From contig JAEZKX010000111.1 of the NCBI GenBank assembly GCA_023436025.1, positions 1 to 6,151 of the forward strand: a DNA stretch of 6,151 nt. The letters run 5' to 3'. The notes beneath the pieces are model-generated. The model saw only the letters and a program-made list of their open reading frames with translations. It did no database searches and was not told where the DNA came from. The position numbers were made by a program, and so were the translations under genes. The stretch is from Pseudomonadota bacterium. GTDB lineage: Bacteria; Pseudomonadota; Gammaproteobacteria; Burkholderiales; Burkholderiaceae_C. Below are positions 1 to 5,972 of the stretch, piece after piece. Position 1 is the first letter of the stretch. Every line of letters starts with the position of its first letter.

Positions 1-147
1 CTGTATGGTTTCACCGAGGCCAGCCAGGCCAGCCTGGACCTGGAGCGCTGCGCTGCCGGCGGCGACCTGCGCGAGGTGCAGCGCCGGTGCGCCGTGCTGG
101 AGGCCATGCTGGCGCAGGTGCAGCCGCAGGCGCGCCCGGCGGGCTGA
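1..147 (+). CDS. C-terminal end of a gene, probably an Hpt (histidine phosphotransfer) domain protein
   Basis: An open frame enters from the left window edge and ends at TGA 145-147, giving 48 visible residues. The visible peptide is helical and alanine/leucine rich, with the pattern ASLDLERCAAGGDLREV followed by an LEAMLAQVQ helix. This resembles the last two helices of Hpt domains, which often read LE-x-A-x-x-GD-x-x-x-(V/L) and sit at the C-terminus of BvgS-like hybrid sensor kinases. The phospho-accepting histidine would lie upstream, outside the window, so the assignment cannot be proven here. Codon use is GC-rich like the neighbours. The gene converges on the dioxygenase gene with a 43-bp gap. 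Coding status is fairly sure; the family call is inference. Confidence 0.5.
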   Translation: MYGFTEASQASLDLERCAAGGDLREVQRRCAVLEAMLAQVQPQARPAG

Positions 148-158
148 GCGCGCGCATC

Positions 159-178
159 GGGCGGCCGCGCTCCCGCCC
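159..178. terminator. Possible bidirectional hairpin between convergent genes
   Basis: In the 43-bp gap between the two convergent stop codons, GGGCGG (159-164) can pair with CCGCCC (173-178) around an 8-nt loop. There is no T tract on either side, so it is a weak terminator candidate supported mainly by its position. Confidence 0.2.
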
Positions 179-190
179 CGGGGCCAGCGA

Positions 191-1081
191 TCACGCCGCC
201 ATCAGCATCGCTTCGGGCGTGTCGTTGATCGTGGTGCGGCGCAGCTCGCGGCGTTCGGCGATGTCGTAGCGGCGGCCACGGTGCAGCGTGCTGCGGTTGT
301 CCCAGATCACCAGGTCGCCCACCTGCCACTCGTGGCGGTACACGCGCTCGCGCTGGGTCGCGTGTTCCAGCAGGTCCTGCAGGTACATTCGGCTCTCGGC
401 GGTGGGCCAGCCGATGATCTGGCGGGCATGCACGCCGACGAACAGCACCTTGCGGCCGGAGCCCGGATGCGTATCGGCGATCGGCCAGACGGCGGGTGGG
501 ATCTCCTTCTTCTGTTCGTCGGTGTAGGCGTCGTCGCCCAGCAGGATGCGCGTGTGCAGCGCATAGTGCTCGGCCTTCAGGTCCTGGATCTCGGCCTTGC
601 GCCGTTCGTCCAGCGTGTCGTAGGCGTCGCGCAGGTCGGCGAACTCGGTGTCGCCGCCCCAGCTGGGCTTGATCACGCAATGCAGCATGGAATAGGCCGC
701 GCGCGGATCCATGAAGGAGCTGTCGCTGTGCCACAGCTGGTTGGCGAAGTTCGACAGGTTCTTGGGCGAGTCGCGCCTGGCCACGTTGCCCTCGGCGTCG
801 ACGTTGGAGATGTCGATCAGGCGCTCGTCGCCCAGCCGCTCGGGCCGCTTGAACACGCGCTTGAGGCCGATGTCCAGCGGACCGAAGTGCTTGGCGAAAT
901 CGAGCTGCTGCTGCGCGGTGAGCGGCTGGCCGCGGAACACCAGCACGGCGTGCTCGTTCATCGCGCGGTTGATGGCCCGCACGTCGTCGGGCGCCAGGGG
1001 CTGGGTCAGGTCGATGCCGCTGGCTTCGGCGACGAAGACGGGGTGGAGGGGTTTCAGTTGCAGGCGCATGCGGTCGTTCAT
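191..1081 (-). CDS. TauD/TfdA-family Fe(II)/2-oxoglutarate-dependent dioxygenase
   Basis: A 296-residue protein, a normal length for the family. These cytosolic enzymes use Fe(II), O2 and 2-oxoglutarate to hydroxylate a substrate, releasing succinate and CO2; in TauD and TfdA this cleaves taurine or 2,4-D. The metal-binding motif is visible as LWHSDSSF (His118, Asp120), the distal histidine as RSTLHRGRRYD (His267), and Arg282 lies 15 residues further on, where the family binds the 2-oxoglutarate carboxylate. SWGGDTEFADLRDAYD (140-155) is also typical of the TfdA-like branch. The ATG start overlaps the stop of the upstream binding-protein gene (ATGA, 1078-1081), implying translational coupling in one operon; Met5 is an alternative start with no better ribosome site. 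All expected active-site residues are present, so the enzyme should be functional. The substrate cannot be told from sequence; sulfonates, aryloxy acids and other carboxylates are all possible. A specific tauD or tfdA name is not justified. Confidence 0.93.
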   Translation of the reverse strand: MNDRMRLQLKPLHPVFVAEASGIDLTQPLAPDDVRAINRAMNEHAVLVFRGQPLTAQQQLDFAKHFGPLDIGLKRVFKRPERLGDERLIDISNVDAEGNVARRDSPKNLSNFANQLWHSDSSFMDPRAAYSMLHCVIKPSWGGDTEFADLRDAYDTLDERRKAEIQDLKAEHYALHTRILLGDDAYTDEQKKEIPPAVWPIADTHPGSGRKVLFVGVHARQIIGWPTAESRMYLQDLLEHATQRERVYRHEWQVGDLVIWDNRSTLHRGRRYDIAERRELRRTTINDTPEAMLMAA

Positions 1082-2046
1082 TCGGCTTCGATCTTGGCTT
1101 CGGTGACGATGCGGCCCCAGCGCTTCATTTCGGCGGCGAGGAAGGCATCGAACTGTTCGGGCTTGCTGCCGACGATTTCCAGGCCGTATTCCTGCGCGCG
1201 GCGGCGCATGTCGGGGCTGGTGAGCGCACGGGCGGTGTCGGCCTGGATCTTCTGCAGCACCGGCTTGGGCGTGCCGGCCGGCGCGACGAAGCCGAGCAGG
1301 GCGCCGACTTCGAAGCCGGGGATGGTTTCGGCGACCGTCGGATAGTCGTGGCCGGCCACGCGCTTGCTGCCCATGGTGGCGATCACCTTCATCCGGCCAG
1401 CCTGCACATACGGCAGGATGGACAGGAAGGGGTCGACCACCAGGTCGAGGCGGCCGCCCATCAGCTCGGTGTGGGCCGGCGCGCTGCCTTTCATGGCCAC
1501 GTGCTGCATCTCGAAGCCGGCTTCGCGCTTGAGCAGCTCGGCGCCCAGGTGGGTGGTGCTGCCCGCGCCCGGCGTGCCGTAGTTCAGCTTGCCCGGGTTC
1601 TGCCTGGCATAGGCGATCAGCTCCTTCAGGTTGTTGAAGGGCGCGTCGGGCCGGGCCACGATGGCCAGCTGCATGTTGAACAGCTGCGTCACGCCGGTCA
1701 GGTCCTTCTGCGTGTCGTAGGGCAGCTTCTTGCGCAGCGTGGGGTTGACCGCGAAGGAGGAATTGACCATGCCGATGGTCTGGCCGTCGGCCGGCGACTT
1801 GGCCACGAAGTCGGCGCCGATGACCGTGCCGGCGCCCGGCTTGTAGTCGATCAACACCGTCTGGCCCCAGCTTTCCTGCAGCTTCTGCGCGAGCAGCCGG
1901 CCCACGGTATCGGTCGGTCCGCCCGGCGGGAAGGGAATGATCACCTTGACCGGCCCCTTGGGGAAGTCCTGCGCGGCGGCCGGAACGGCGGCGGCAAAGG
2001 CGAACGAGGCGGCCAGCAGGCCGGCGGAAAGCTTGATCCAGCGCAA
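1078..2046 (-). CDS. Bug/TctC-type tripartite tricarboxylate transporter substrate-binding protein
   Basis: A periplasmic binding protein of the Bug (PF03401, TctC-like) family, 322 residues from the chosen start. The N-terminus has a basic n-region (RWIK), a hydrophobic alanine/leucine core and a likely signal peptidase site after PAAA (residues 22-25), then QDFPKGPVKVIIPFPPGGPTD, the hallmark opening of Bug proteins (VxxIVPFPPGGxxD, which lines the carboxylate site). Further family signs are GTPGAGSTTHLGAELLK and DLVVDPFLSILPYV. A TTG at 2046 is preferred because GGAG sits 7 nt upstream and the result is a compact signal peptide; the GTG at 2079 would add 11 polar residues and overlap the putative operator. 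No TctA/TctB membrane subunits are visible, as is common for 'orphan' Bug proteins, which may share permeases or act as sensors. It overlaps the dioxygenase gene by 4 bp, so it probably captures the substrate of that enzyme or a related acid. Confidence 0.93.
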   Translation of the reverse strand: MRWIKLSAGLLAASFAFAAAVPAAAQDFPKGPVKVIIPFPPGGPTDTVGRLLAQKLQESWGQTVLIDYKPGAGTVIGADFVAKSPADGQTIGMVNSSFAVNPTLRKKLPYDTQKDLTGVTQLFNMQLAIVARPDAPFNNLKELIAYARQNPGKLNYGTPGAGSTTHLGAELLKREAGFEMQHVAMKGSAPAHTELMGGRLDLVVDPFLSILPYVQAGRMKVIATMGSKRVAGHDYPTVAETIPGFEVGALLGFVAPAGTPKPVLQKIQADTARALTSPDMRRRAQEYGLEIVGSKPEQFDAFLAAEMKRWGRIVTEAKIEAE

Positions 2047-2053
2047 GGTTTGT

Positions 2054-2057
2054 CTCC
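2054..2057 (-). promoter_or_regulatory. Ribosome binding site deciding a TTG start
   Basis: On the minus strand GGAG lies 7 nt ahead of the TTG at 2046, whereas the upstream in-frame GTG (2079) has no comparable purine tract. This supports the shorter binding protein with a normal signal peptide. Confidence 0.6.
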
Positions 2058-2070
2058 GTTGATTGAAATA

Positions 2071-2129
2071 ATGGAACACTGTCCCGGAATGTTAAACGGA
2101 ACGATCCATAAAATGGAACGCTGTTTCGG
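2071..2129. promoter_or_regulatory. Candidate operator region with two 17-bp direct repeats in the divergent intergenic region
   Basis: ATGGAACACTGTCCCGG (2071-2087) and ATGGAACGCTGTTTCGG (2113-2129) match at 14 of 17 positions and are offset by 42 bp, about four helical turns. A further GGAAC lies at 2098 and a GGAAT at 2086, between the two copies. The region lies between the divergent IclR-type regulator and the binding-protein operon and should contain both promoters. IclR-family regulators are known to bind the promoter of an adjacent divergent operon and often their own. I see only weak -10-like hexamers (CATTAT on the minus strand, CATAAA on the plus strand), so promoters are not assigned precisely. 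Confidence 0.5.
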
Positions 2130-2144
2130 CGAAGGGTTATTCCG

Positions 2145-2912
2145 GTGAGCGACGGGATTGGCAAGGAAGAGGTGAGCGCGCTGGGGCGCGGGTTGGCCCT
2201 GCTGCGGGTGGTGGCCGATGCGGGCCAGCCCCTGTCCAACCGTGAACTGGCTGACCGCACCGGCATCCCTAAGGCCACGGTGTCGCGCCTGACGGCCACG
2301 CTGCAGGGCGCGGGCTTCCTGCGCCTGTCGGCCGACGAGCGCTTCGCCCTCGGTCCCGCAGCGCTGCACATCGGCAATGCGTACCTGCGCAGCTTCGACT
2401 TCCGCGCGCAGGCGCGCCTGCACCTGCAGGCCCTGGCCGATGCCGCCGGTGCCACGGTGCACCTGGGCGTGCGCGACGGCCTGGACATGCTGCTGATCGA
2501 CACCCTGCGCCCGCGCAGCGCGCTCATCCTCTCGCGCATGGACGTCGGCCTGCGCATGGCCATCGCGACCTCGGCGATGGGCCGCGCCTACCTGGCGGCG
2601 CTGCCGGCCGCGGAACAGGGCGCGCTGCTGGACGCAATCCGCGCCGCAAGCGGCGAAAGCTGGCCCCAGGTGCACGACCGCCTGCGCGCCGCGCTTGCCG
2701 AACACGAGCGCCAAGGCTTCTGTTCATCCTTCGGCGAGTGGAACCCCGAGATCCACGCGCTTGGCTTCAGCCTGCGCGGGCCGCGCGACGAGGTCTACGG
2801 CGTCAGCGTGGGCGGGCCGGCGTTCATCTTGACGCGCGAGTACTTGCTGGAGAAGGTGGCGCCGGAGATGCTGGGGGTGAAGCGGAGGATCGAGGAGGAG
2901 GCGGGGTTCTAG
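2145..2912 (+). CDS. IclR-family transcriptional regulator
   Basis: A 255-residue DNA-binding regulator of the usual IclR length. Residues about 11-70 form the N-terminal winged helix-turn-helix: ALGRGLALLRVVADAG, then LSNRELADRTGIPKATVSRL with the recognition helix around 40-53, then a wing (FLRLSADERFALG). The remainder fits the IclR effector-binding domain, with the inter-domain helix around HIGNAYLRSFDF, a ligand-domain core from about residue 85, and the C-terminal GFSLRGPRDEVYGVSVGGPAF segment typical of the family. The start is GTG at 2145, with GAAGG about 9 nt upstream; a second in-frame GTG at 2172, preceded by GGAAGAGG, is a less likely alternative. It is transcribed divergently from the binding-protein/dioxygenase operon and probably controls it in response to the transported compound or a product. 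Whether it activates or represses is not visible. Confidence 0.93.
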   Translation: MSDGIGKEEVSALGRGLALLRVVADAGQPLSNRELADRTGIPKATVSRLTATLQGAGFLRLSADERFALGPAALHIGNAYLRSFDFRAQARLHLQALADAAGATVHLGVRDGLDMLLIDTLRPRSALILSRMDVGLRMAIATSAMGRAYLAALPAAEQGALLDAIRAASGESWPQVHDRLRAALAEHERQGFCSSFGEWNPEIHALGFSLRGPRDEVYGVSVGGPAFILTREYLLEKVAPEMLGVKRRIEEEAGF

Positions 2913-2954
2913 GCGTCGATTCCAGCGTCAAGCTGCAGCTAAGCTTCGAGGGCT

Positions 2955-2982
2955 GACGGCGGAGGACGCCCACCGCCGCGTC
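2955..2982 (+). terminator. Possible terminator after the IclR-type gene
   Basis: GACGGCGG (2955-2962) pairs with CCGCCGCGTC (2973-2982) with one bulged base and a 10-nt loop, followed by TTCTT. It lies 43 bp after the regulator stop and before the CRISPR array. The T-run is short, so it is only a moderate candidate. Confidence 0.35.
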
Positions 2983-2999
2983 TTCTTGAATGACGTAAC

Positions 3000-3040
3000 G
3001 GTTCATCCCTGCCCATGCGGGACGCTCACTCGGGGCAACC
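3000..3040 (-). repeat. Degenerate terminal CRISPR repeat with an internal 13-bp duplication
   Basis: The first 24 bases match repeat positions 1-24 at 19 of 24 sites. They are followed by 17 bases matching positions 12-28 at 15 of 17 sites. The unit is thus 41 bp, as if positions 12-24 were duplicated, or two repeats were fused by a deletion. It is followed by a normal-length spacer (3041-3072), so it still marks the leader-distal end. Confidence 0.75.
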
Positions 3041-4008
3041 GAAGAGGGCGGCGAGGGCCGGCTGGAGCAAAGCGTCCATCCCCGCTCACGCGGGGCAACG
3101 GATGATCCTCGCGAAATTGCGCGACGGCGACTGGGTCCATCCCCGCTCACGCGGGGCAATGCACTCGTGAACAGGTCGCCCGCCGTCACGCCAGGGTCCA
3201 TCCCCGCTCACGCGGGGCAACGCCCATCCCGGATCGGTCGGGCGTGGTCCGCTGGGGTCCATCCCCGCTCACGCGGGGCAACGCGGTACACCTTCACCGA
3301 GAGCACCACGCCCGAGGGTCCATCCCCGCTCACGCGGGGCAACGCTTGAACATGCTCATATCTCATCTCCTTGGGGGGGCCATCCCCGCTCACGCGGGGC
3401 AACGCGCGCGAAGTCGGAGATTGCGGGCGAGGGGCCATCCCCGCTCACGCGGGGCAACGATCGAGAGCAGAACACTCGTCTGAACATGAGTGGGTCCATC
3501 CCCGCTCACGCGGGGCAACGAACTTCGAGCGCTCGGATGCTGCGGACGATCAGGGTCCATCCCCGCTCACGCGGGGCAACGGCCTTCCGGCCACGGGGCC
3601 TTCAGGGCGGTGACGGTCCATCCCCGCTCACGCGGGGCAACGACGTCGTGGCTGTCGCTGACCTGCGGGTAGAAGGGTCCATCCCCGCTCACGCGGGGCA
3701 ACGGAACCCACCACCACGATGTCTCCCGCGGGCTGCGGTCCATCCCCGCTCACGCGGGGCAACGAGCTAGACCATATCCGCATGCGTGTGGCGCCTGGGT
3801 CCATCCCCGCTCACGCGGGGCAACGCAGGCCGGCAATCTTGCCCATCTGCTCGGCCAGGGTCCATCCCCGCTCACGCGGGGCAACGAGCGACAGGTTGGT
3901 CAGGCTGAAGGCGTCGTCGGGTCCATCCCCGCTCACGCGGGGCAACGTCGTGGCCCATCACCAGCGAGGACGAGGCCGGGGGTCCATCCCCGCTCACGCG
4001 GGGCAACG
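3000..4008 (-). CRISPR. Type I-E-like CRISPR array, 17 repeats and 16 spacers
   Basis: 28-bp repeats begin at 3000 (degenerate), 3073, 3134, 3195, 3256, 3317, 3377, 3432, 3493, 3554, 3615, 3676, 3737, 3798, 3859, 3920 and 3981. On the + strand each starts GGTCCATCC and ends GGCAACG, with a CCCCGC/GCGGGG stem and a TCAC loop. Spacers are 33 bp (32 if the usual preceding G is counted as a 29th repeat base), except about 32 bp before the repeats at 3073 and 3377 and only 27 bp at 3405-3431. Aligned with the E. coli I-E repeat, the crRNA sense is the minus strand (handle AUGGACC). The leader is therefore expected beyond 4008 and the oldest end near 3000, where the repeat has decayed. Small variants: C for the first G at 3073; CAATG end at 3134; the T of GGTCC missing or changed at 3377 and 3432. 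No spacer is duplicated within the array. No cas genes are in the window, so subtype rests on the repeat alone. Activity is doubtful because the leader side is replaced by an IS. Confidence 0.97.
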
Positions 4009-4020
4009 TGGGCCAGAAAG
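4009..4020. other. 12-bp remnant between the last CRISPR repeat and the IS
   Basis: TGGGCCAGAAAG separates the last perfect repeat from the IS tip. It is either the first bases of a truncated 17th spacer or the last bases of the leader; the sequence does not decide between these. It does not match the bases following the right IS end (CCCGAGCGCCGG). Confidence 0.6.
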
Positions 4021-4026
4021 TGTCAA
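4021..4026 (-). promoter_or_regulatory. Outward-facing TTGACA (-35-like) hexamer at the IS tip
   Basis: The complement of TGTCAA at the very end of the element is a perfect sigma70 -35 hexamer reading out towards the CRISPR array in crRNA sense. About 17 bp downstream lies the GC-only stem of the last repeat (CCCCGC), so no -10 box is present and a working promoter is not established. IS21 itself is known to carry a terminal -35 box used after tandem junction formation. Confidence 0.35.
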
Positions 4027-4083
4027 CGCCGACTGAAATCTGACCCACTTTCCCGCGAGGTCGCCGAAGTAAATCTGACCCAC
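4021..4083 (+). repeat. Left end of the IS21 element with two terminal repeats
   Basis: The outer tip begins TGTCAACGCCGA. Inner transposase-binding-type repeats AAATCTGACCCAC end at 4048 and 4083, 35 bp apart. The outer part pairs with the right end as an imperfect inverted repeat. Confidence 0.8.
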
Positions 4084-4101
4084 CCGGGCTCATTCACTTC
4101 T

Positions 4102-4144
4102 GCCTCTCGGTCGCACAGGGCGAAGCCCGAAGCGACCGAGAGGC
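4102..4144 (-). terminator. Strong hairpin downstream of istB
   Basis: GCCTCTCGGTCGC (4102-4114) and GCGACCGAGAGGC (4132-4144) form a perfect 13-bp inverted repeat; the 17-nt loop contains a smaller GGGC-GAA-GCCC hairpin. It lies 10 bp past the istB stop, so it probably ends or stabilises the ist transcript and would limit read-through into the CRISPR array. No T tract follows. Confidence 0.5.
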
Positions 4145-4154
4145 GCTCCCACCG

Positions 4155-4937
4155 TCAAGCGGCGGGCACCGTCCTCCTTGCCGCTTGGCCGGCTTTGCGC
4201 TTGTCCTTTAGCCGGTAGCTCTCGCCGGTGACCTGCACGATGTGGGCGTGGTGCAGCAAGCGGTCGAGCATCGCCGCCGTCAGCGTCTGGTCGTCTGCAA
4301 AGGCCGTGGCCCATTGCGTGAATGGCAGGTTGCTGGTCAGCACCATCGAACCGCGCTCGTAGCGCTTGGCCACCAGGTTAAAGAACAGCGTGGCCTCGTC
4401 GCGCCCGAACGGCAGGTAGCCGATCTCGTCCACCACCAACAGCTTCGGCCCGAGCACCGCACGATTGAAGTATTCCTTCAGGCGGCCCTGGGCTTTCGCG
4501 GCGGCGAGCTGCAGCATCAGGTCGGCCGCGGAGATGAACCGCACCTTGTGTCCCGCCATCACGGCGCGGTGTGCCAGCGCCAGGGCGATATGGGTCTTGC
4601 CCACGCCACTTGGGCCGAGCAAGACGACGTTCTCGGCGCGCTCGACGAATGCCAGATGCGCCAGCTCCTGGATCTGCGCCTTGGGCGCACCGCTGCCGGC
4701 CGCCCAGTCGAATTGCTCGAGTGTCTTCACCGTCGGCATGGTGGCCAGTTTCATCAGAGTGGAGCGCTTGCGCTGCTCGCGTGCGGCCGATTCGCACTGC
4801 AGCAGCTTCTCCACGAAGTCGGCGAAGCTCGCCTCGTCTCGCGCGGCCTGCTGCGCCAAGGCCGGCCATTCCGCCGCCAGGCTGGCCATCTTCAGTTGCT
4901 CGCACAGGGCGGCGATGCGTTGATGCTGCAGGTTCAA
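4155..4937 (-). CDS. istB: IstB-type ATPase, transposition helper of the IS21 element
   Basis: A 260-residue AAA+/DnaC-like ATPase, the usual IstB size. It starts NLQHQRIAALCEQLKM, the classic IstB opening, and has an N-terminal helical domain (about 1-75). Walker A is GPSGVGKT (108-115), Walker B LLVVDEIGYLP (166-176) and a sensor-like VLTSN lies at 199-203. In IS21 the ATP-bound IstB oligomer bends target DNA and stimulates the IstA transposase. The start is a TTG (4937) overlapping the istA stop (TTGA), so it is probably translated by coupling to istA. No ATG fits the conserved N-terminus. The gene appears intact. Confidence 0.95.
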   Translation of the reverse strand: MNLQHQRIAALCEQLKMASLAAEWPALAQQAARDEASFADFVEKLLQCESAAREQRKRSTLMKLATMPTVKTLEQFDWAAGSGAPKAQIQELAHLAFVERAENVVLLGPSGVGKTHIALALAHRAVMAGHKVRFISAADLMLQLAAAKAQGRLKEYFNRAVLGPKLLVVDEIGYLPFGRDEATLFFNLVAKRYERGSMVLTSNLPFTQWATAFADDQTLTAAMLDRLLHHAHIVQVTGESYRLKDKRKAGQAARRTVPAA

Positions 4938-5941
4938 ACCGCCACTCCCAGAAGCTCGTCATAAACGGCCAGCGGGTGCTGCAGGCTCTCGATCGGGATC
5001 GCCACGCGCACCGGCAAGGCCGGCTGCGCTTTCAGCGCCGGCGCGGGCAGCATCACTGCCTGTTCCTCGGCCAAGCGCGTGGCCGGCACTGCCTTGGTGG
5101 TCGCGTGCACCCGCACGTTGGCGACCTCATCGAGCCAGCGGCGCACATGTGCATTGGCCACCTCCGGCGTGAGCTTCAGTCCGGCAGCCCCCAGGCTGGC
5201 TGCCAGCGGCACCAGGAAGCTGCCCTTCAAGTAGCCGTTGAACCGCTCGACCTTGCCCTTGGTCTTGGCCCGGTACGGTCGGCAAAGCCGCGGCGTGAAG
5301 CCGCACTCCTCGGCCAGCTCGCGCAGCCCTTCGTTCCAGCGGTGCAGGCCCTCGCCGTAGGCGTCGCGGTCGATGACGACCGTCTTAGGGTTGTCGAACA
5401 GCACGTGCTGGGGCACGCCGCCGAAGAAGTCGAATGCCTCGCGCAGACCCTGGCGCAGGGCGTCCAGATCCTCGCTGCGGCCGAACTTCACGTACGTCGC
5501 GCGGCTGTAGCCCAGCGTCGCCACGAACGCCACCAGCGGGTCGCGTCCTTTGCGCACCCAGGTGAAGTCGGCCTGCATCTGCTGGCCCGGTTCCGTCTCG
5601 AACCGGACCACCGGCTCGGGCGCCACCTGTTTCAGCGGCGCCAGCCAGGCCTTGAGCTGACTGATGCCACCGTCGTAGCCGCGCTCGGCGATCTCCCGCA
5701 GCAGCACCGTCGCGGGAATCCACCGCGGCCTGGCTTGTTCGACCCGTTCGGTGAGGTACGCCGTGTACGCGTCCAGCTTTGTCGCCCGCGGCAACCTCGG
5801 CCCGTACCGGCTGGCCTCCTGCTCACGCAAGTACCGCCGCACGGTGTTGCGCGAGCAGCCAAGCTGCCTCGCGATCTCCCTGATCCCCTCGCCCCTGCGG
5901 GCCATCACACGTATCTCCACTGCTTGCTCCTGGGTCAACAT
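4934..5941 (-). CDS. istA: IS21-family transposase IstA (DDE integrase)
   Basis: A 335-residue transposase from ATG 5941. Residues about 17-40 form a helix-turn-helix (GIREIARQLGCSRNTVRRYL) that binds the IS ends. The RNase H-like catalytic core follows: Asp125 in MQADFTW, Asp183 in HVLFDNPKT and Glu232 in GKVERFNGYLKG, a complete DDE triad. The shorter start is chosen because family members usually begin MLT-x-EQ just before the HTH; an in-frame ATG at 5962 would add 7 residues (MAAFWPS) and has no better ribosome site. It is the first gene of the istA-istB pair and is read away from the right IS end. No frameshift or stop is seen, so the enzyme may be active. Confidence 0.95.
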   Translation of the reverse strand: MLTQEQAVEIRVMARRGEGIREIARQLGCSRNTVRRYLREQEASRYGPRLPRATKLDAYTAYLTERVEQARPRWIPATVLLREIAERGYDGGISQLKAWLAPLKQVAPEPVVRFETEPGQQMQADFTWVRKGRDPLVAFVATLGYSRATYVKFGRSEDLDALRQGLREAFDFFGGVPQHVLFDNPKTVVIDRDAYGEGLHRWNEGLRELAEECGFTPRLCRPYRAKTKGKVERFNGYLKGSFLVPLAASLGAAGLKLTPEVANAHVRRWLDEVANVRVHATTKAVPATRLAEEQAVMLPAPALKAQPALPVRVAIPIESLQHPLAVYDELLGVAV

Positions 5942-5972
5942 CGACGGCCAAAAGGCCGCCATCGTCGCCCAG

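Noticed and set aside
5..1345. Long + strand open frame opposite the dioxygenase gene
   Set aside because: It is a GC-rich antisense shadow with low-complexity composition and no recognisable domain. The minus strand carries complete active-site motifs.
191..2563. A 790-residue minus-strand open frame suggesting a large fusion protein ending in a dioxygenase
   Set aside because: Only the last 296 residues are gene-like. The upstream part is a shadow of the binding-protein and regulator genes in the wrong frame, made possible by high GC.
2913..2999. Possible CRISPR leader or cas remnant left of the array
   Set aside because: The 87 bp are GC-rich and hold only a terminator-like hairpin and the AGCTGCAGCT palindrome. 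There is no AT-rich leader, and repeat decay marks this as the distal end.
3167..4093. Several overlapping ORFs on both strands with repeated peptides such as HPRSRGAT, PSPLTRGN, SIPAHAGQR and ALPRVSGDGP
   Set aside because: These are translations of the CRISPR repeats in different frames. The peptide periodicity follows the 61-bp repeat-spacer unit, and there is no ribosome site or domain. They are often mis-annotated as hypothetical proteins.
4242..4964. + strand open frame opposite istB
   Set aside because: It is an antisense shadow of a clear IstB with intact Walker motifs.
5945..5958. CGGCC-AAAA-GGCCG inverted repeat just upstream of the chosen istA start
   Set aside because: The 5-bp stem is short and common in such GC-rich DNA; there is no evidence that it regulates istA.
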